Shown here one piece after another: positions 25,420-33,735 of a DNA stretch of 64,000 nt. Made by a program: the position numbers and the translations under genes. The stretch is taken from assembly GCF_002198715.1 (NCBI RefSeq), contig NZ_MWLK01000030.1, positions 128,112-192,111 of the forward strand. The letters run 5' to 3'. Every line of letters starts with the position of its first letter. Positions within the stretch are counted from its first letter, which is position 1. The notes below the pieces were generated by a model that saw only the letters and a program-made list of their open reading frames with translations, made no database searches and was not told the DNA's origin. Origin of the DNA: Rhodomicrobium sp. R_RK_3. Lineage in GTDB: Bacteria > Pseudomonadota > Alphaproteobacteria > Rhizobiales > Rhodomicrobiaceae.

Positions 25420-26982
25420 ATGTCCTGCGGATGCGAAGCGATTTTCATACAGGCCTTAATGGCACAAAACGCGATGACGAGTTTGCCGCAAACACTGGAC
25501 CCGGCCCCCGCTCCGGAAGCGGCCCCCGGCATTGCCCGCTCCGATGCGCAGGCGGTCAATACCCAGGCCGGGCGGGCGCTCTACGCCGCTCGCGTGCCGA
25601 TCTATCCCAAGCGCGCCTCGGGCACTTTCCGGCGCATCAAATGGGCGGTGATGGCGGTCACCCTCGGCATCTATTACGTGTTGCCCTGGCTGCGCTGGGA
25701 TCGCGGGCCGAACCTGCCGGACCAGGCCTTCCTGCTCGATTTCGCGCATCAGCGGCTCTACATCTTCGGCCTCGAAATCTGGGCGCAGCAATTCTATTTC
25801 GTGACCGGCCTGCTCATTCTCGCGGCGCTCGCTCTGTTCCTGGTGACGGCGCTGGCGGGCCGGGTCTGGTGCGGCTATGCCTGCCCGCAGACGGTCTGGA
25901 CCGACCTGATGATTGCCGTCGAGCGCTTCTGGCAGGGCGACCGCAATGCCCGGATGCGGCTCGCCAAGGCGCCTTGGGGTTTTGAGAAAATCTGGAAGCT
26001 CGGCGCGACGCATCTGAGCTGGCTGGCGATCGCCATCGCCACGGGCGGCGCCTTTGTCTTCTACTTCCGCGACGCGCCGACGCTCGCCATGGAGTTCATC
26101 CATTTCGATGCTCCGGCCATCGCCTATCTCTTCCTCGGCATCTTCACCGCGACGACCTATGTGCTGGGCGGCCTCGCCCGCGAACAGGTCTGCATCTATA
26201 TGTGCCCCTGGCCGCGCATCCAGGGCGCGATGTTCGACGCCGATTCGCTGCTCGTCTCCTACCGGGCCTATCGCGGCGAGCCGCGCGGCAGCCACAAGAA
26301 GGGCGAGCGCTGGCTCGGGCGCGGCGACTGCGTCGACTGCAAGCAATGCGTGGCGGTCTGCCCGACCGGCATCGACATCCGCAACGGGCCGCAGCTCGAA
26401 TGCATCCAATGCGCGCTCTGCATCGATGCCTGCGACGACGTCATGTACAAGGTCGGCCGCCCGCCGAAGCTGATCGCCTACGACACCTTCCGCAATCTCG
26501 ACGCCGCCAGCCACGGCGACCGCGTGCCGATCCGGCTGATCCGCCCGCGGACGGTGCTCTATGCCGGGTTGCTGGCGCTGGTCGGCACGGTGATGCTGGT
26601 CGCGCTGTCGGCGCGGACGGTGCTGGACGTCAACGTGCAGGCGGACCGCAATCCGCTGTTCGTGCGGCTCTCCGACGGCAGCATCCGCAATGGCTACAAT
26701 GTGCGCATCCTCAACAAGCTCTATGAGACCCGCAGCGTCGCGCTGGGGCTCGAGGGGCTGCCGGGCGCGCGGCTGTCGGTGCTCGGCATGGATGCGGAGG
26801 CGCAGCCGCACATCGAGGTGTCGCCGGACAATCTGCGCAGCCTCAAGCTGTTCGTGACCCTGCCGCGCGAGGCCGCGCAGGCGCTCCCCGCCAGCCAGAC
26901 GCCGTTTGCGATCGTGGTGCGCGATCTGACCGACGGCACCGAAACCCGCCGCGCCAGCATTTTCAGAGGACCGGGCAAATGA
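25420..26982 (+). CDS. ccoG: Cytochrome c oxidase accessory protein CcoG (polyferredoxin, FixG)
   Basis: This 520-residue membrane protein has five or so helices, two [4Fe-4S] ferredoxin motifs (CVDCKQCVAVCP, CIQCALCIDAC) and the conserved GYACPQTVW and CIYMCPWPRIQ cysteines. A C-terminal Ig-like FixG domain follows. CcoG is implicated in Cu(II) reduction for cbb3 maturation. The start is set at ATG 25420 because GGGAGG lies 8 bases ahead; internal ATGs at 25459 and 25471 would give a shorter N-terminus. Its stop overlaps the ccoH start as ATGA. Confidence 0.93.
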   Translation: MSCGCEAIFIQALMAQNAMTSLPQTLDPAPAPEAAPGIARSDAQAVNTQAGRALYAARVPIYPKRASGTFRRIKWAVMAVTLGIYYVLPWLRWDRGPNLPDQAFLLDFAHQRLYIFGLEIWAQQFYFVTGLLILAALALFLVTALAGRVWCGYACPQTVWTDLMIAVERFWQGDRNARMRLAKAPWGFEKIWKLGATHLSWLAIAIATGGAFVFYFRDAPTLAMEFIHFDAPAIAYLFLGIFTATTYVLGGLAREQVCIYMCPWPRIQGAMFDADSLLVSYRAYRGEPRGSHKKGERWLGRGDCVDCKQCVAVCPTGIDIRNGPQLECIQCALCIDACDDVMYKVGRPPKLIAYDTFRNLDAASHGDRVPIRLIRPRTVLYAGLLALVGTVMLVALSARTVLDVNVQADRNPLFVRLSDGSIRNGYNVRILNKLYETRSVALGLEGLPGARLSVLGMDAEAQPHIEVSPDNLRSLKLFVTLPREAAQALPASQTPFAIVVRDLTDGTETRRASIFRGPGK

Positions 26983-27464
26983 CCGACATCACCGCAAGGC
27001 ACTTCACCGGACGCCATCTGCTGATCGTGCTGGGCGGCTTCTTCGGCACCATGCTGGCGGTCAATGGCGTCTTCACCTATTTCGCCGTCTCGACCTTCAA
27101 CGGCGTCGATCGCCCCGACGCCTACCGGGAGGGGCTGCAATATAATGCGCGCATCGACGAAGGGCGCAGGCAGTCGGCGCTCGGCTGGGTGCATCGGGTC
27201 GCATTGGGCGAGGCGGGCCGCATCGAGGTGAGGATCAGCGACGGACAGGGACAGCCCGTGCCGCAGCTGGCCATCACCGGCGACATCGGACGCCCCGCCG
27301 CCGACCGCTTCACCCATCCGCTCAGCTTCAGCGAGACCAGTCCCGGCTTTTATGCCGCGACCGCCGAAGGGCTCGCGCCCGGAAGTTGGGTGCTGTCGCT
27401 CGACGCGCGCAAACGCGATCTGCTCTACCGCATCAAGGAGCGCCTATGGCTCAAGCCCGAATGA
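26979..27464 (+). CDS. ccoH: FixH family protein
   Basis: This 161-residue protein has one N-terminal membrane helix (about 12-35, LLIVLGGFFGTMLAVNGVFTYFA) and a periplasmic beta-rich domain, including the conserved DRPDAYREGLQYN. FixH/CcoH assists assembly of the cbb3 oxidase. Its start overlaps the ccoG stop and its 3' end overlaps ccoI by 19 bases, so it is tightly embedded in the operon. Confidence 0.92.
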   Translation: MTDITARHFTGRHLLIVLGGFFGTMLAVNGVFTYFAVSTFNGVDRPDAYREGLQYNARIDEGRRQSALGWVHRVALGEAGRIEVRISDGQGQPVPQLAITGDIGRPAADRFTHPLSFSETSPGFYAATAEGLAPGSWVLSLDARKRDLLYRIKERLWLKPE

Positions 27465-29638
27465 TCGACCGCGATTTCGCCGGCGCCGCCGACCCCGCCG
27501 TGACCCTGCGCCCGGTGACGCTGACCGTTGAGAACATGCATTGCGGCGGCTGCATGAGCAAGGTCGAACGGGCGCTGATGGCCTCGCCCGGGGTCGCCGC
27601 CGCCCGCGCCAATCTGGCGGCCAAGCGCGTCGCCGTCAGCTTCGACGAGAACCGCACCGCGCCCGAGGCGCTGATCGGCGCGCTCGCCGCGGCCGGGTTC
27701 ACCGCCGCCGAGCTGGTCGCGCAGCAGACCGGCGAGGACGATAGGCGCAACCGCGATTTCCTCGCCCGGCTCGCCGTCGCGGGCTTTGCCGCCATGAACG
27801 TCATGCTGCTGTCGGTGTCGGTCTGGTCCGGCCACGCCTCCGGCATGGACCCGGCGACGCGCGACCTGCTGCACTGGGTCTCCGCGCTGATCGCCCTGCC
27901 GGCCGTCGCCTATTCCGGCCAGCCCTTTTTCCGCTCGGCATGGCAGGGCATCAAGGTGCTGCGCCTCAACATGGATGTGCCGATCTCGCTGGCCATCCTC
28001 CTGTCGGCGGGGATGAGCCTCGTGCTGACCGCGCGCGGCGGCGAGCATGTCTATTTCGATGCCTGCGTGTCGCTGCTGTTCTTCCTGCTGATCGGCCGCT
28101 ATCTCGACCAGCGGATGCGCGTCAAGGCGCGCGGCGCGGCGCAGAACTTGCTGAAAATGCGCGCCAAATGGGCGACCATCATCCAGCCCGACGGCTCCGC
28201 CGAGCGCATCGCGGCGGCGGCTCTGCTGCCGGGGATGCGGGTCGCGGTCGCGGCGGGCGAGCGCTTTCCGGCCGACGGCATCGTCAGCGAGGGCCGCTCC
28301 GACGCCGATGAAAGCCTGCTCACCGGCGAGAGTGCGCCGCGCGCCATCGCCCCGGGCGCGGAGGTGTTTGCGGGCACAGTCAATCTCGGCGCGCCCATCA
28401 CCTTCGAGGCGGGCAAGACCGAGGGCGACACGCTGCTCGCCGAGCTCACCCGCCTGATGGAGACGGCCGAGCAGGGGAGGGGGCGCTATGTCCGCCTCGC
28501 CGACCGCGCCTCGCGGCTCTATTCGCCCGCCGTCCATCTGATCGCGGGGACGACCTTTCTCGGCTGGATGATCGCGGGCGCGGGCTGGGAGTCCGCGCTG
28601 ATGATCGCCATCGCCGTGCTTATCATCACCTGCCCCTGCGCGTTGGCGCTGGCCGTGCCGGCCGTGCAGGTCGCGGCCTCAGACCGACTGTTCGCGGCGG
28701 GCGTGTTGGTGAAGGCGGCGGACGGGCTCGAACGGCTCTCCGAAATCGATACGGTGGTTTTCGACAAGACCGGTACGCTGACGCTCGGCCATCCCGTATT
28801 GCTCGACGTCCGTGGCATCGACGATGCAACGCTGAAGGCCGCCGCGAGCCTTGCCGCCGCGAGCCGCCATCCCTACGCAGTCGCCGTGGCCGACGCCGCC
28901 AAGGCGCGGTTCGGCGCCGTGCCGCTCGCGGCTGACATCGTCGAGGAGCCGGGCTTCGGCTTGCGCGCCATGCTGCCCGGCGGCGAAGCCCGGCTCGGCT
29001 CGGCGGAATGGTGCGGCGCGGACGGCAAGGCGCGGCCCGCCTCGCTCTATTACGCGGCGCCGGGCGAGCGGCCCATCGCATTCGGCTTCGCCGACACGCT
29101 GCGCCCGGACGCGGCGGCCGTCATTGCCGAATTCGCCCTGGCGGGCTTCCGCGTCGAGATCATGTCCGGCGACCGCGCCGAGGCGGTCGAGCCGGTGGCG
29201 CGGGCCTTGGGCATCGCCATCTGGCGGGCGGGCTGCAAGCCGCAGGAGAAGATCGCCCGGCTGAGCGAACTCGCCGCCGCCGGCCGTAAGGTGCTGATGG
29301 TCGGCGACGGGCTGAACGACGCCCCGGCGCTGGCCTCCGCGCACGCATCGCTCGCGCCATCCTCCGCCGCCGACATCAGCCAGACGGCCTCCGACGCCGT
29401 GTTCCAGGGCGCGGCGCTTCGCCCGGTGATCGAGCTGCTGGCGACGGCGCGGCGGGCCCAGCGCATGGCGTTCGAGAATTTTGCCGTCGCCGGGCTGTAT
29501 AATCTGGTCTTCGTGCCCATCGCGGCGGCGGGCTTCGTCACGCCGCTGATCGCCGCCATCGCCATGTCCACCTCCTCGATCGTCGTCACGGCCAACGCCG
29601 TCCGGTTGCGCGGCATGAAACTGAGGCTGTCGGCATGA
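27446..29638 (+). CDS. ccoI: Copper-translocating P1B-type ATPase (FixI/CcoI)
   Basis: This 730-residue pump has an N-terminal HMA metal-binding domain with MHCGGCMSKVE (about 31-41), eight membrane helices with the intramembrane CPC motif (TCPCALALAVP), TGES, DKTGTLT and GDGLNDAPAL. CcoI-type pumps deliver copper to the periplasm for CuB of cbb3 oxidase. ATG 27446 is chosen because AAGGAG lies 5 bases upstream. It overlaps ccoH and, by ATGA, ccoS. Confidence 0.95.
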   Translation: MAQARMIDRDFAGAADPAVTLRPVTLTVENMHCGGCMSKVERALMASPGVAAARANLAAKRVAVSFDENRTAPEALIGALAAAGFTAAELVAQQTGEDDRRNRDFLARLAVAGFAAMNVMLLSVSVWSGHASGMDPATRDLLHWVSALIALPAVAYSGQPFFRSAWQGIKVLRLNMDVPISLAILLSAGMSLVLTARGGEHVYFDACVSLLFFLLIGRYLDQRMRVKARGAAQNLLKMRAKWATIIQPDGSAERIAAAALLPGMRVAVAAGERFPADGIVSEGRSDADESLLTGESAPRAIAPGAEVFAGTVNLGAPITFEAGKTEGDTLLAELTRLMETAEQGRGRYVRLADRASRLYSPAVHLIAGTTFLGWMIAGAGWESALMIAIAVLIITCPCALALAVPAVQVAASDRLFAAGVLVKAADGLERLSEIDTVVFDKTGTLTLGHPVLLDVRGIDDATLKAAASLAAASRHPYAVAVADAAKARFGAVPLAADIVEEPGFGLRAMLPGGEARLGSAEWCGADGKARPASLYYAAPGERPIAFGFADTLRPDAAAVIAEFALAGFRVEIMSGDRAEAVEPVARALGIAIWRAGCKPQEKIARLSELAAAGRKVLMVGDGLNDAPALASAHASLAPSSAADISQTASDAVFQGAALRPVIELLATARRAQRMAFENFAVAGLYNLVFVPIAAAGFVTPLIAAIAMSTSSIVVTANAVRLRGMKLRLSA

Positions 29639-29805
29639 GCGCGCTCGCCTGGCTGATCCCGGTCGCCCTGTTCCTCGGACTGCTCGGCCTCGCGGCCTTT
29701 CTCTGGTCGCTGAAATCCGGCCAGTTCGACGACCTCGACGGCGCCGCCTACCGGATCTTGGAGGACGACGACCAGGACAGCGGGCCGCGAGGGACATCTC
29801 GCTGA
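29635..29805 (+). CDS. ccoS: cbb3-type oxidase assembly protein CcoS
   Basis: This small 56-residue protein starts at ATG 29635, overlapping the ccoI stop as ATGA, and ends at TGA 29803-29805. It has one membrane helix (about 4-24, LAWLIPVALFLGLLGLAAF), then WSLKSGQFDDLDGAAYRIL. The D-D-L-D/E-G-x-A/P-x-R-I-L segment is diagnostic of FixS/CcoS. CcoS is needed to insert the haem/Cu cofactors into CcoN. It closes the operon. Confidence 0.93.
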   Translation: MSALAWLIPVALFLGLLGLAAFLWSLKSGQFDDLDGAAYRILEDDDQDSGPRGTSR

Positions 29806-29818
29806 CGCCCCCCTTTGT

Positions 29819-29924
29819 CGTCCCGGACACCGCGAAGCGGTGAGCCGGGACCCAATCATCTATCCGCGAATGCTGCGGCAAGAGGGGAGGCGAGTAGGCC
29901 CCGGCTCTGACGGCCGGGGCGACG
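29819..29924 (+). repeat. Dispersed palindromic repeat, copy 2
   Basis: This 106-base element lies 14 bases after ccoS. It has the same order of landmarks as the other copies: CGTCCCGGACACCGCGAAGC, GGTGAGCCGGGACCCA, TATCCGCGAATGCTGCGGCA, GGCGAGTAGGCCCCGGCT, CTGACGGCCGGGGCGACG. Its position suggests it may serve as the operon's transcription or decay barrier. Confidence 0.75.
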
Positions 29925-29934
29925 GAATATTATC

Positions 29935-30031
29935 GTCATTCCTCATCCCGTAAGGGCAGCATCAGCCGTAGGTCGCCGCCTAAGCGCGACCGCCGCGGCT
30001 TACTGGATTCCCGCCTTTGCGGGAATGACAG
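29935..30031. repeat. Short inverted repeat element with CATTCC ... GGAATGACA ends
   Basis: The sequence starts CGTCATTCC and ends ACTGGATTCCCGCCTTTGCGGGAATGACA; the right end contains the palindrome ATTCCCGC-CTTT-GCGGGAAT (30008-30027). It belongs to the same general type as the paired hairpins at 42491-42596. It lies at the convergent ends of ccoS and the DUF2189 gene. Confidence 0.6.
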
Positions 30032-30061
30032 CGGGTTTTGGGCGAAGCCTGCCGATCCGCG

Positions 30062-30883
30062 CTAATGCCAGCCGACCACATCCCGGTAGGCGTGCCAGGT
30101 GGCGTGGCCGATCAGCGGGAAGATCACGACCAGCCCGACGCCCAGCGTCGCGAGGCCGAAGGCGGTGAAGCCGGCGATCAGCGCGGCCCAGAGCGCCATG
30201 GCTTCGGGATTGGCGAGCGCCGCGCGCACGCTCGCCCGGATCGCCGTGGAAATGCCGACCGGGCGCGCCATCAGCATCGGCGCCGACACCACGCAGATGG
30301 CAAAGACCAGCGCCGCCAAGGCCGCGCCGATCGCCGTTCCGGCCACCAGCAGCGTCACGCCCGGCAGGCTGAACAGCAGGAACGGCACGAATTCGGCGAG
30401 CGGGGGAAAGGGCCGCTCGCCGAAAGCCAGCATGAACAGCAGTAGCGCGATCTGCAGCCAGAACATGTAGATCAGCATCAGCGTCAGCCCGAGCAGCCAG
30501 AGCTGGCCCTGCGCGGCGAAACCGGCGAAATTGACGTCGCCCGGCTCGACCGTCTGGCCCGCTTCCAGCCTGCGGCTGCCCTCGTAGAGGCCGGCGGCCA
30601 ACACCGGGCCGATCAGCATGAAACCGCCCGCCAGCGGAAGCATCAGCGCCTGCCAGCCGAGCCCCCACAAGGCGACCCAGAGACCCAATGAGACGCCGGA
30701 GAAGACCGCGCCATAGCCGAGGCTGATCCGGGGCATCCGCAACAGGTCGCGCCAGCCCGCGCTGAGCCAGCGCCAGGGGGCTTCGAGATCGACGCGCCGG
30801 ATCTCGATGGCGCGCTCCTGCGCGCCATGCGGGGAGAGGTCGAGGAAACCCACCTCGCAATGCTGGTCCTGCACATCGCTCAT
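30062..30883 (-). CDS. DUF2189 integral membrane protein
   Basis: This 273-residue protein has a hydrophilic N-terminus, then APWRWLSAGWRDLLRMPRISLGYGAVFSG and about six membrane helices with GGFMLIGPVLAAGLYEGSRRLEAG, the recognised DUF2189 pattern. The family's function is unknown. ATG 30883 has GGGAG 9 bases upstream; the frame is open far upstream but without a supported start. A FixK box at 30963-30976 with -10 TATCAT at 30940-30935 stands at the correct spacing, so it should be expressed under low oxygen like the cbb3 operon. Confidence 0.85.
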   Translation of the reverse strand: MSDVQDQHCEVGFLDLSPHGAQERAIEIRRVDLEAPWRWLSAGWRDLLRMPRISLGYGAVFSGVSLGLWVALWGLGWQALMLPLAGGFMLIGPVLAAGLYEGSRRLEAGQTVEPGDVNFAGFAAQGQLWLLGLTLMLIYMFWLQIALLLFMLAFGERPFPPLAEFVPFLLFSLPGVTLLVAGTAIGAALAALVFAICVVSAPMLMARPVGISTAIRASVRAALANPEAMALWAALIAGFTAFGLATLGVGLVVIFPLIGHATWHAYRDVVGWH

Positions 30884-30962
30884 CGGAGGCGCTCCCTCTG
30901 CCGGCGCTCTTCGGCGCGTTAAGACTGACCCGTGATGATAAGCCAAGCCCGGCGCGCCAGGA

Positions 30963-30976
30963 TTGATCCAGGTCAA
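30963..30976 (-). promoter_or_regulatory. FixK/FNR box TTGATCCAGGTCAA (DUF2189 gene)
   Basis: The 14-base core is identical to the box before ccoN. The centre at 30969.5 lies 41.5 bases upstream of the start predicted by TATCAT (30940-30935, five of six matches to TATAAT) on the minus strand, the class II spacing. Confidence 0.78.
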
Positions 30977-30997
30977 TTTTGCTCGGCGCCCTGCCTT

Positions 30998-31011
30998 TTG
31001 ATGAAGATCAA
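30998..31011 (+). promoter_or_regulatory. FixK/FNR box TTGATGAAGATCAA (universal stress protein gene)
   Basis: This is a perfect TTGAT-N4-ATCAA palindrome, the best anaerobox in the window. A start about 41.5 bases downstream of its centre would fall near 31046, 27 bases before the gene; a weak -10 TAGGGT lies at 31033-31038. It is 21 bases from the box serving the divergent DUF2189 gene. Confidence 0.78.
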
Positions 31012-31072
31012 TGCCGCGTTCCCCTCCTCCGATAGGGTCCAGGCTTAGCCAACGCTCATGGAGGCGGCATCG

Positions 31073-31891
31073 ATGTACAAGACCATCCTCACCTATCTGC
31101 CCTCGCCACAATCCGCGCCGGTCCTCACGGAGGTCGCCGCCTCGCTCGCGGAAAAATGCGGCGCCTATCTCATCGGCGCGCATAATTCCGCGCGGCTTTC
31201 GCTCTATGGCGGCATTCCCGCCGACTATCTCGCCCAATTCAATCAGCAACAGCGGGACGATGCCGCCGCGATCAGGGAGAGTTTCGAGCAGATCGCCTCC
31301 GAGCGGTCGCTGCCGCATGAATGGCGGCACAAGGCGATGAAGGACACCGACGCCTTCGACGACATCGTCACGCAAGGCCGCGCCGCCGACCTGATCGTCG
31401 CCGGCGGCCGTGGCCAGGAGGATCCGCTCGGCGAATGGTACGACCTGCCGATCCGGCTGGTGATGGAGACCGGCCGCCCGGTGCTACTGGTGCCGGTCGA
31501 CGGCCAGTTCTCCGTCATCGGTGAGCGCGTCACCGTGGCCTGGAACCACACCCGCGAGAGCGCGCGGGCGGCCTTCGACGCGCTGCCGCTGCTCAAACTG
31601 GCAAGTTCCGTGCGCGTGCTTGCCGTCAACTCCACCAATGCCGGTGCGGGGTCGCCCTCCGAGGATCTGGCGGCGACGCTCTCCCGCCACGGCGTCGACG
31701 CCGTCGCCAGCGTCGCGACCACGACCTCGCGCTCCGACGGCGAAGAGCTGCTCGCCAGTCTGACCGGCGATGGCAGTGACTTGCTGGTGATGGGCTGCTA
31801 CGGCCATTCGCGGCTGCGTGAGATGGTGCTCGGCGGGGCAACCCGGCAGGTTCTGGCCACGATGAGGACGCCGGTGCTGATGTCGCATTGA
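31073..31891 (+). CDS. Universal stress protein (tandem/degenerate UspA)
   Basis: This 272-residue protein has two Usp-like halves. The first (about 1-145) has YKTILTYLPSP and DLIVAGGRGQEDPLGE. The second (about 150-272) carries the ATP-binding-type tail DLLVMGCYGHSRLREMVLGGATRQVL (G-x2-G-x9-G-S/T), the consensus being only in the second half. Such proteins support survival under energy or oxygen limitation. ATG 31073 is chosen because GGAGG lies 8 bases before it; ATG 31058 overlaps that site. The perfect FixK box upstream predicts induction at low oxygen. Confidence 0.88.
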   Translation: MYKTILTYLPSPQSAPVLTEVAASLAEKCGAYLIGAHNSARLSLYGGIPADYLAQFNQQQRDDAAAIRESFEQIASERSLPHEWRHKAMKDTDAFDDIVTQGRAADLIVAGGRGQEDPLGEWYDLPIRLVMETGRPVLLVPVDGQFSVIGERVTVAWNHTRESARAAFDALPLLKLASSVRVLAVNSTNAGAGSPSEDLAATLSRHGVDAVASVATTTSRSDGEELLASLTGDGSDLLVMGCYGHSRLREMVLGGATRQVLATMRTPVLMSH

Positions 31892-32338
31892 GCGGCGCGG
31901 CGGCCGATAATCGGCCAGCCGCATCGATCGCAGCCGGCAATGCGCGGTGCGCCCTCCACGCACCCGCAAGCGCTGGCATCCTTTGTGGCGATCGCCGCCT
32001 TCAAGAGCGTTCGATCACCCGTTCGGGTGACGACAGATGGGCGGTATGCTGACAGTGTCGATAGATTGTCTTGACCACATTGACGTCGTCACTTGGGCGC
32101 GCTCGGCGGCGAGCAAAGCGAAACCCTTCGGCCCGGCCGGCAAGGGGCATTTCCGGAAAATCGCACAAGCACGTTCCGAGGACGCCGGATGCTCGAGCCA
32201 GGGCCATGGGCGGATGAGGTGCGTCCCGCCTCCTCTGGCTGCGGGTTGGCGGGCAGGTTCCGCGAGGCGCTTAAGGCGGCCATGCCGCGCGGCTGACCCA
32301 TGGCAGTCCTGCCGCCACCGATCCGGAGGAAACGCGTC
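31892..32338. other. Intergenic region of about 450 bases with one hairpin
   Basis: No coding frame with convincing composition or start was found on either strand. TCACCCG-TT-CGGGTGA at 32015-32030 forms a perfect 7-bp stem, possibly a terminator for the stress protein or part of an operator. The last part holds the promoter and the GGAGG site of the protease gene. The region may include decayed sequence. Confidence 0.5.
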
Positions 32339-33544
32339 ATGACCAACGATGACATCAAGCAAAGACGGGAGGCCCTGTTCACGCGGCTGTTGCGCACCGA
32401 CCGGCGCAGAGGCGCCGGGCTGGAGAGCGCCGGCCGGCCGAGCATCGAAAGTGCCGCACGCAATTTCGATGCGGATGATGTCACCAACCGGCTGGAATCG
32501 CTCGCCGACAGCCTGCCGGCCCATGAGGTGGTCGATCCGGGCAAGACCAAGCGCGCCGCCGAGCTGGTCGCCCGCAATCTGCGCAGCGCGCTGGCCAAGG
32601 CGCGGCGCGGCGACCTGCAGTCGATCACCGAGGAAGAGGAAGCCTCGACCGAGGCGGTCATCATCGCCGATGGCTCGCGGCCGACATTGTTGCTGCAGAA
32701 CGGCCTGCCGCCGCTCGATCACCCCATGCTGGGCGACTGGCGCGATGAGATGACCGGCCTCAAGCAGCAGATTGCGCAGAGTGCGGCCGCCACCTGCCGG
32801 GTGCAGCCGACCGGCGGGTCCCCCAACAATTATTTCGGCACCGGCTTTCTCATCGATGCCGCGAGAGGGCTGGTCCTGACCAACCAGCATGTCCTCAACG
32901 CCATGCTCAGCGAGGGCTCCACGGATGCCGAAAGGTCCGGCCTCAGGCATATCATCCGCGACGGTGTCGTCGTGGAATTCAACGGCGAGGCCGACATGCC
33001 GGAGAAGCGGCAGTTCAAGGTGGTCGAGGCGCATCGCACGCCGGTCGATGTCGAGGGGCTGTTCGATGTGAACTTCAAGCGGCTCGACATTTCCGTGCTG
33101 AAAATCGAGCCGCTTGCGGATTCTCCCTCGCTACCGGCGGCGGTACCGCTGGAGCTCGGAACCGAGCGGGCCGATGGCGGCCTGATCTCGTTCTGCTCGA
33201 TCGGCTTCCCCGGACCGCCGGAATCGGCCTTTGGCGTCGTCAACGGCATCGATTTCGGCGTGGTGCACAGCCAGCTCTTCGGCGGCCGCTACGGCCTGAA
33301 GCGCATCGCCCCCGGCCTCGTGCATCGCCCGGTCGGCACGCTCGAAGGCGATCCACACCGCTGGGTGTTCGGGCATAATGCGACCATGCTCGGTGGCGCG
33401 TCGGGCTCCCCGGTGATCGCCTGGCTGGACGGCAACAGCATCATCGGCATCCATTTCGCCGGACAGACCGGCGCCAGCAATTTCGCGCATTCGCTGTTCG
33501 CCGCGCGCCGCACGCTCGCCGAATTCGATCTGCCGCTGGTCTAG
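32339..33544 (+). CDS. Trypsin-like serine peptidase, cytoplasmic, with unknown N-terminal domain
   Basis: This 401-residue protein has an N-terminal helical region (about 1-125) of no recognised family and a chymotrypsin-fold domain (about 150-395). The catalytic triad is H184 (VLTNQHVL), D250 (RLDISVLKI) and S357 (GGASGSPVI). There is no signal peptide or membrane segment, which is unusual for this fold and resembles trypsin-like peptidases of bacterial conflict and stress systems. ATG 32339 has GGAGG 9 bases upstream. A strong hairpin follows the stop, so the gene is monocistronic. Confidence 0.85.
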   Translation: MTNDDIKQRREALFTRLLRTDRRRGAGLESAGRPSIESAARNFDADDVTNRLESLADSLPAHEVVDPGKTKRAAELVARNLRSALAKARRGDLQSITEEEEASTEAVIIADGSRPTLLLQNGLPPLDHPMLGDWRDEMTGLKQQIAQSAAATCRVQPTGGSPNNYFGTGFLIDAARGLVLTNQHVLNAMLSEGSTDAERSGLRHIIRDGVVVEFNGEADMPEKRQFKVVEAHRTPVDVEGLFDVNFKRLDISVLKIEPLADSPSLPAAVPLELGTERADGGLISFCSIGFPGPPESAFGVVNGIDFGVVHSQLFGGRYGLKRIAPGLVHRPVGTLEGDPHRWVFGHNATMLGGASGSPVIAWLDGNSIIGIHFAGQTGASNFAHSLFAARRTLAEFDLPLV

Positions 33545-33570
33545 GCCATCCGTCGGCAGGCGGAGCGTTG

Positions 33571-33601
33571 AGCCCCGTTCCCATCGAAACGGAACGGGGC
33601 T
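33571..33601. terminator. Hairpin AGCCCCGTTCC / GGAACGGGGCT
   Basis: A perfect 11-bp stem with a nine-base loop (33582-33590) begins 26 bases after the protease stop and is followed by CTTCG. It is the most stable simple hairpin in the area and most likely terminates the protease transcript, though the T tract is weak. Confidence 0.7.
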
Positions 33602-33735
33602 CTTCGCCCGGCCCGGCGCCGAAGCGCCCATGGCCGCCGCCGTCCGTGCGGGTTGCGCATTCGCCCGCCCACCCGTATAAATTGATGCTTTCGTAAGCAG
33701 TCGGCGGCTATCGTGCAAACTGCGCGGAGGTGGGT

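Noticed and set aside
30062-31375. A 437-codon version of the DUF2189 protein
   Set aside because: The extra part reads antisense through the universal stress protein gene and both FixK boxes; ATG 30883 has a ribosome site and a matching promoter.
31892-32300. Several 60-190-codon frames on both strands between the universal stress protein and the protease
   Set aside because: They overlap one another, lack ribosome sites and give low-complexity Arg/Ala/Pro-rich products without domains.
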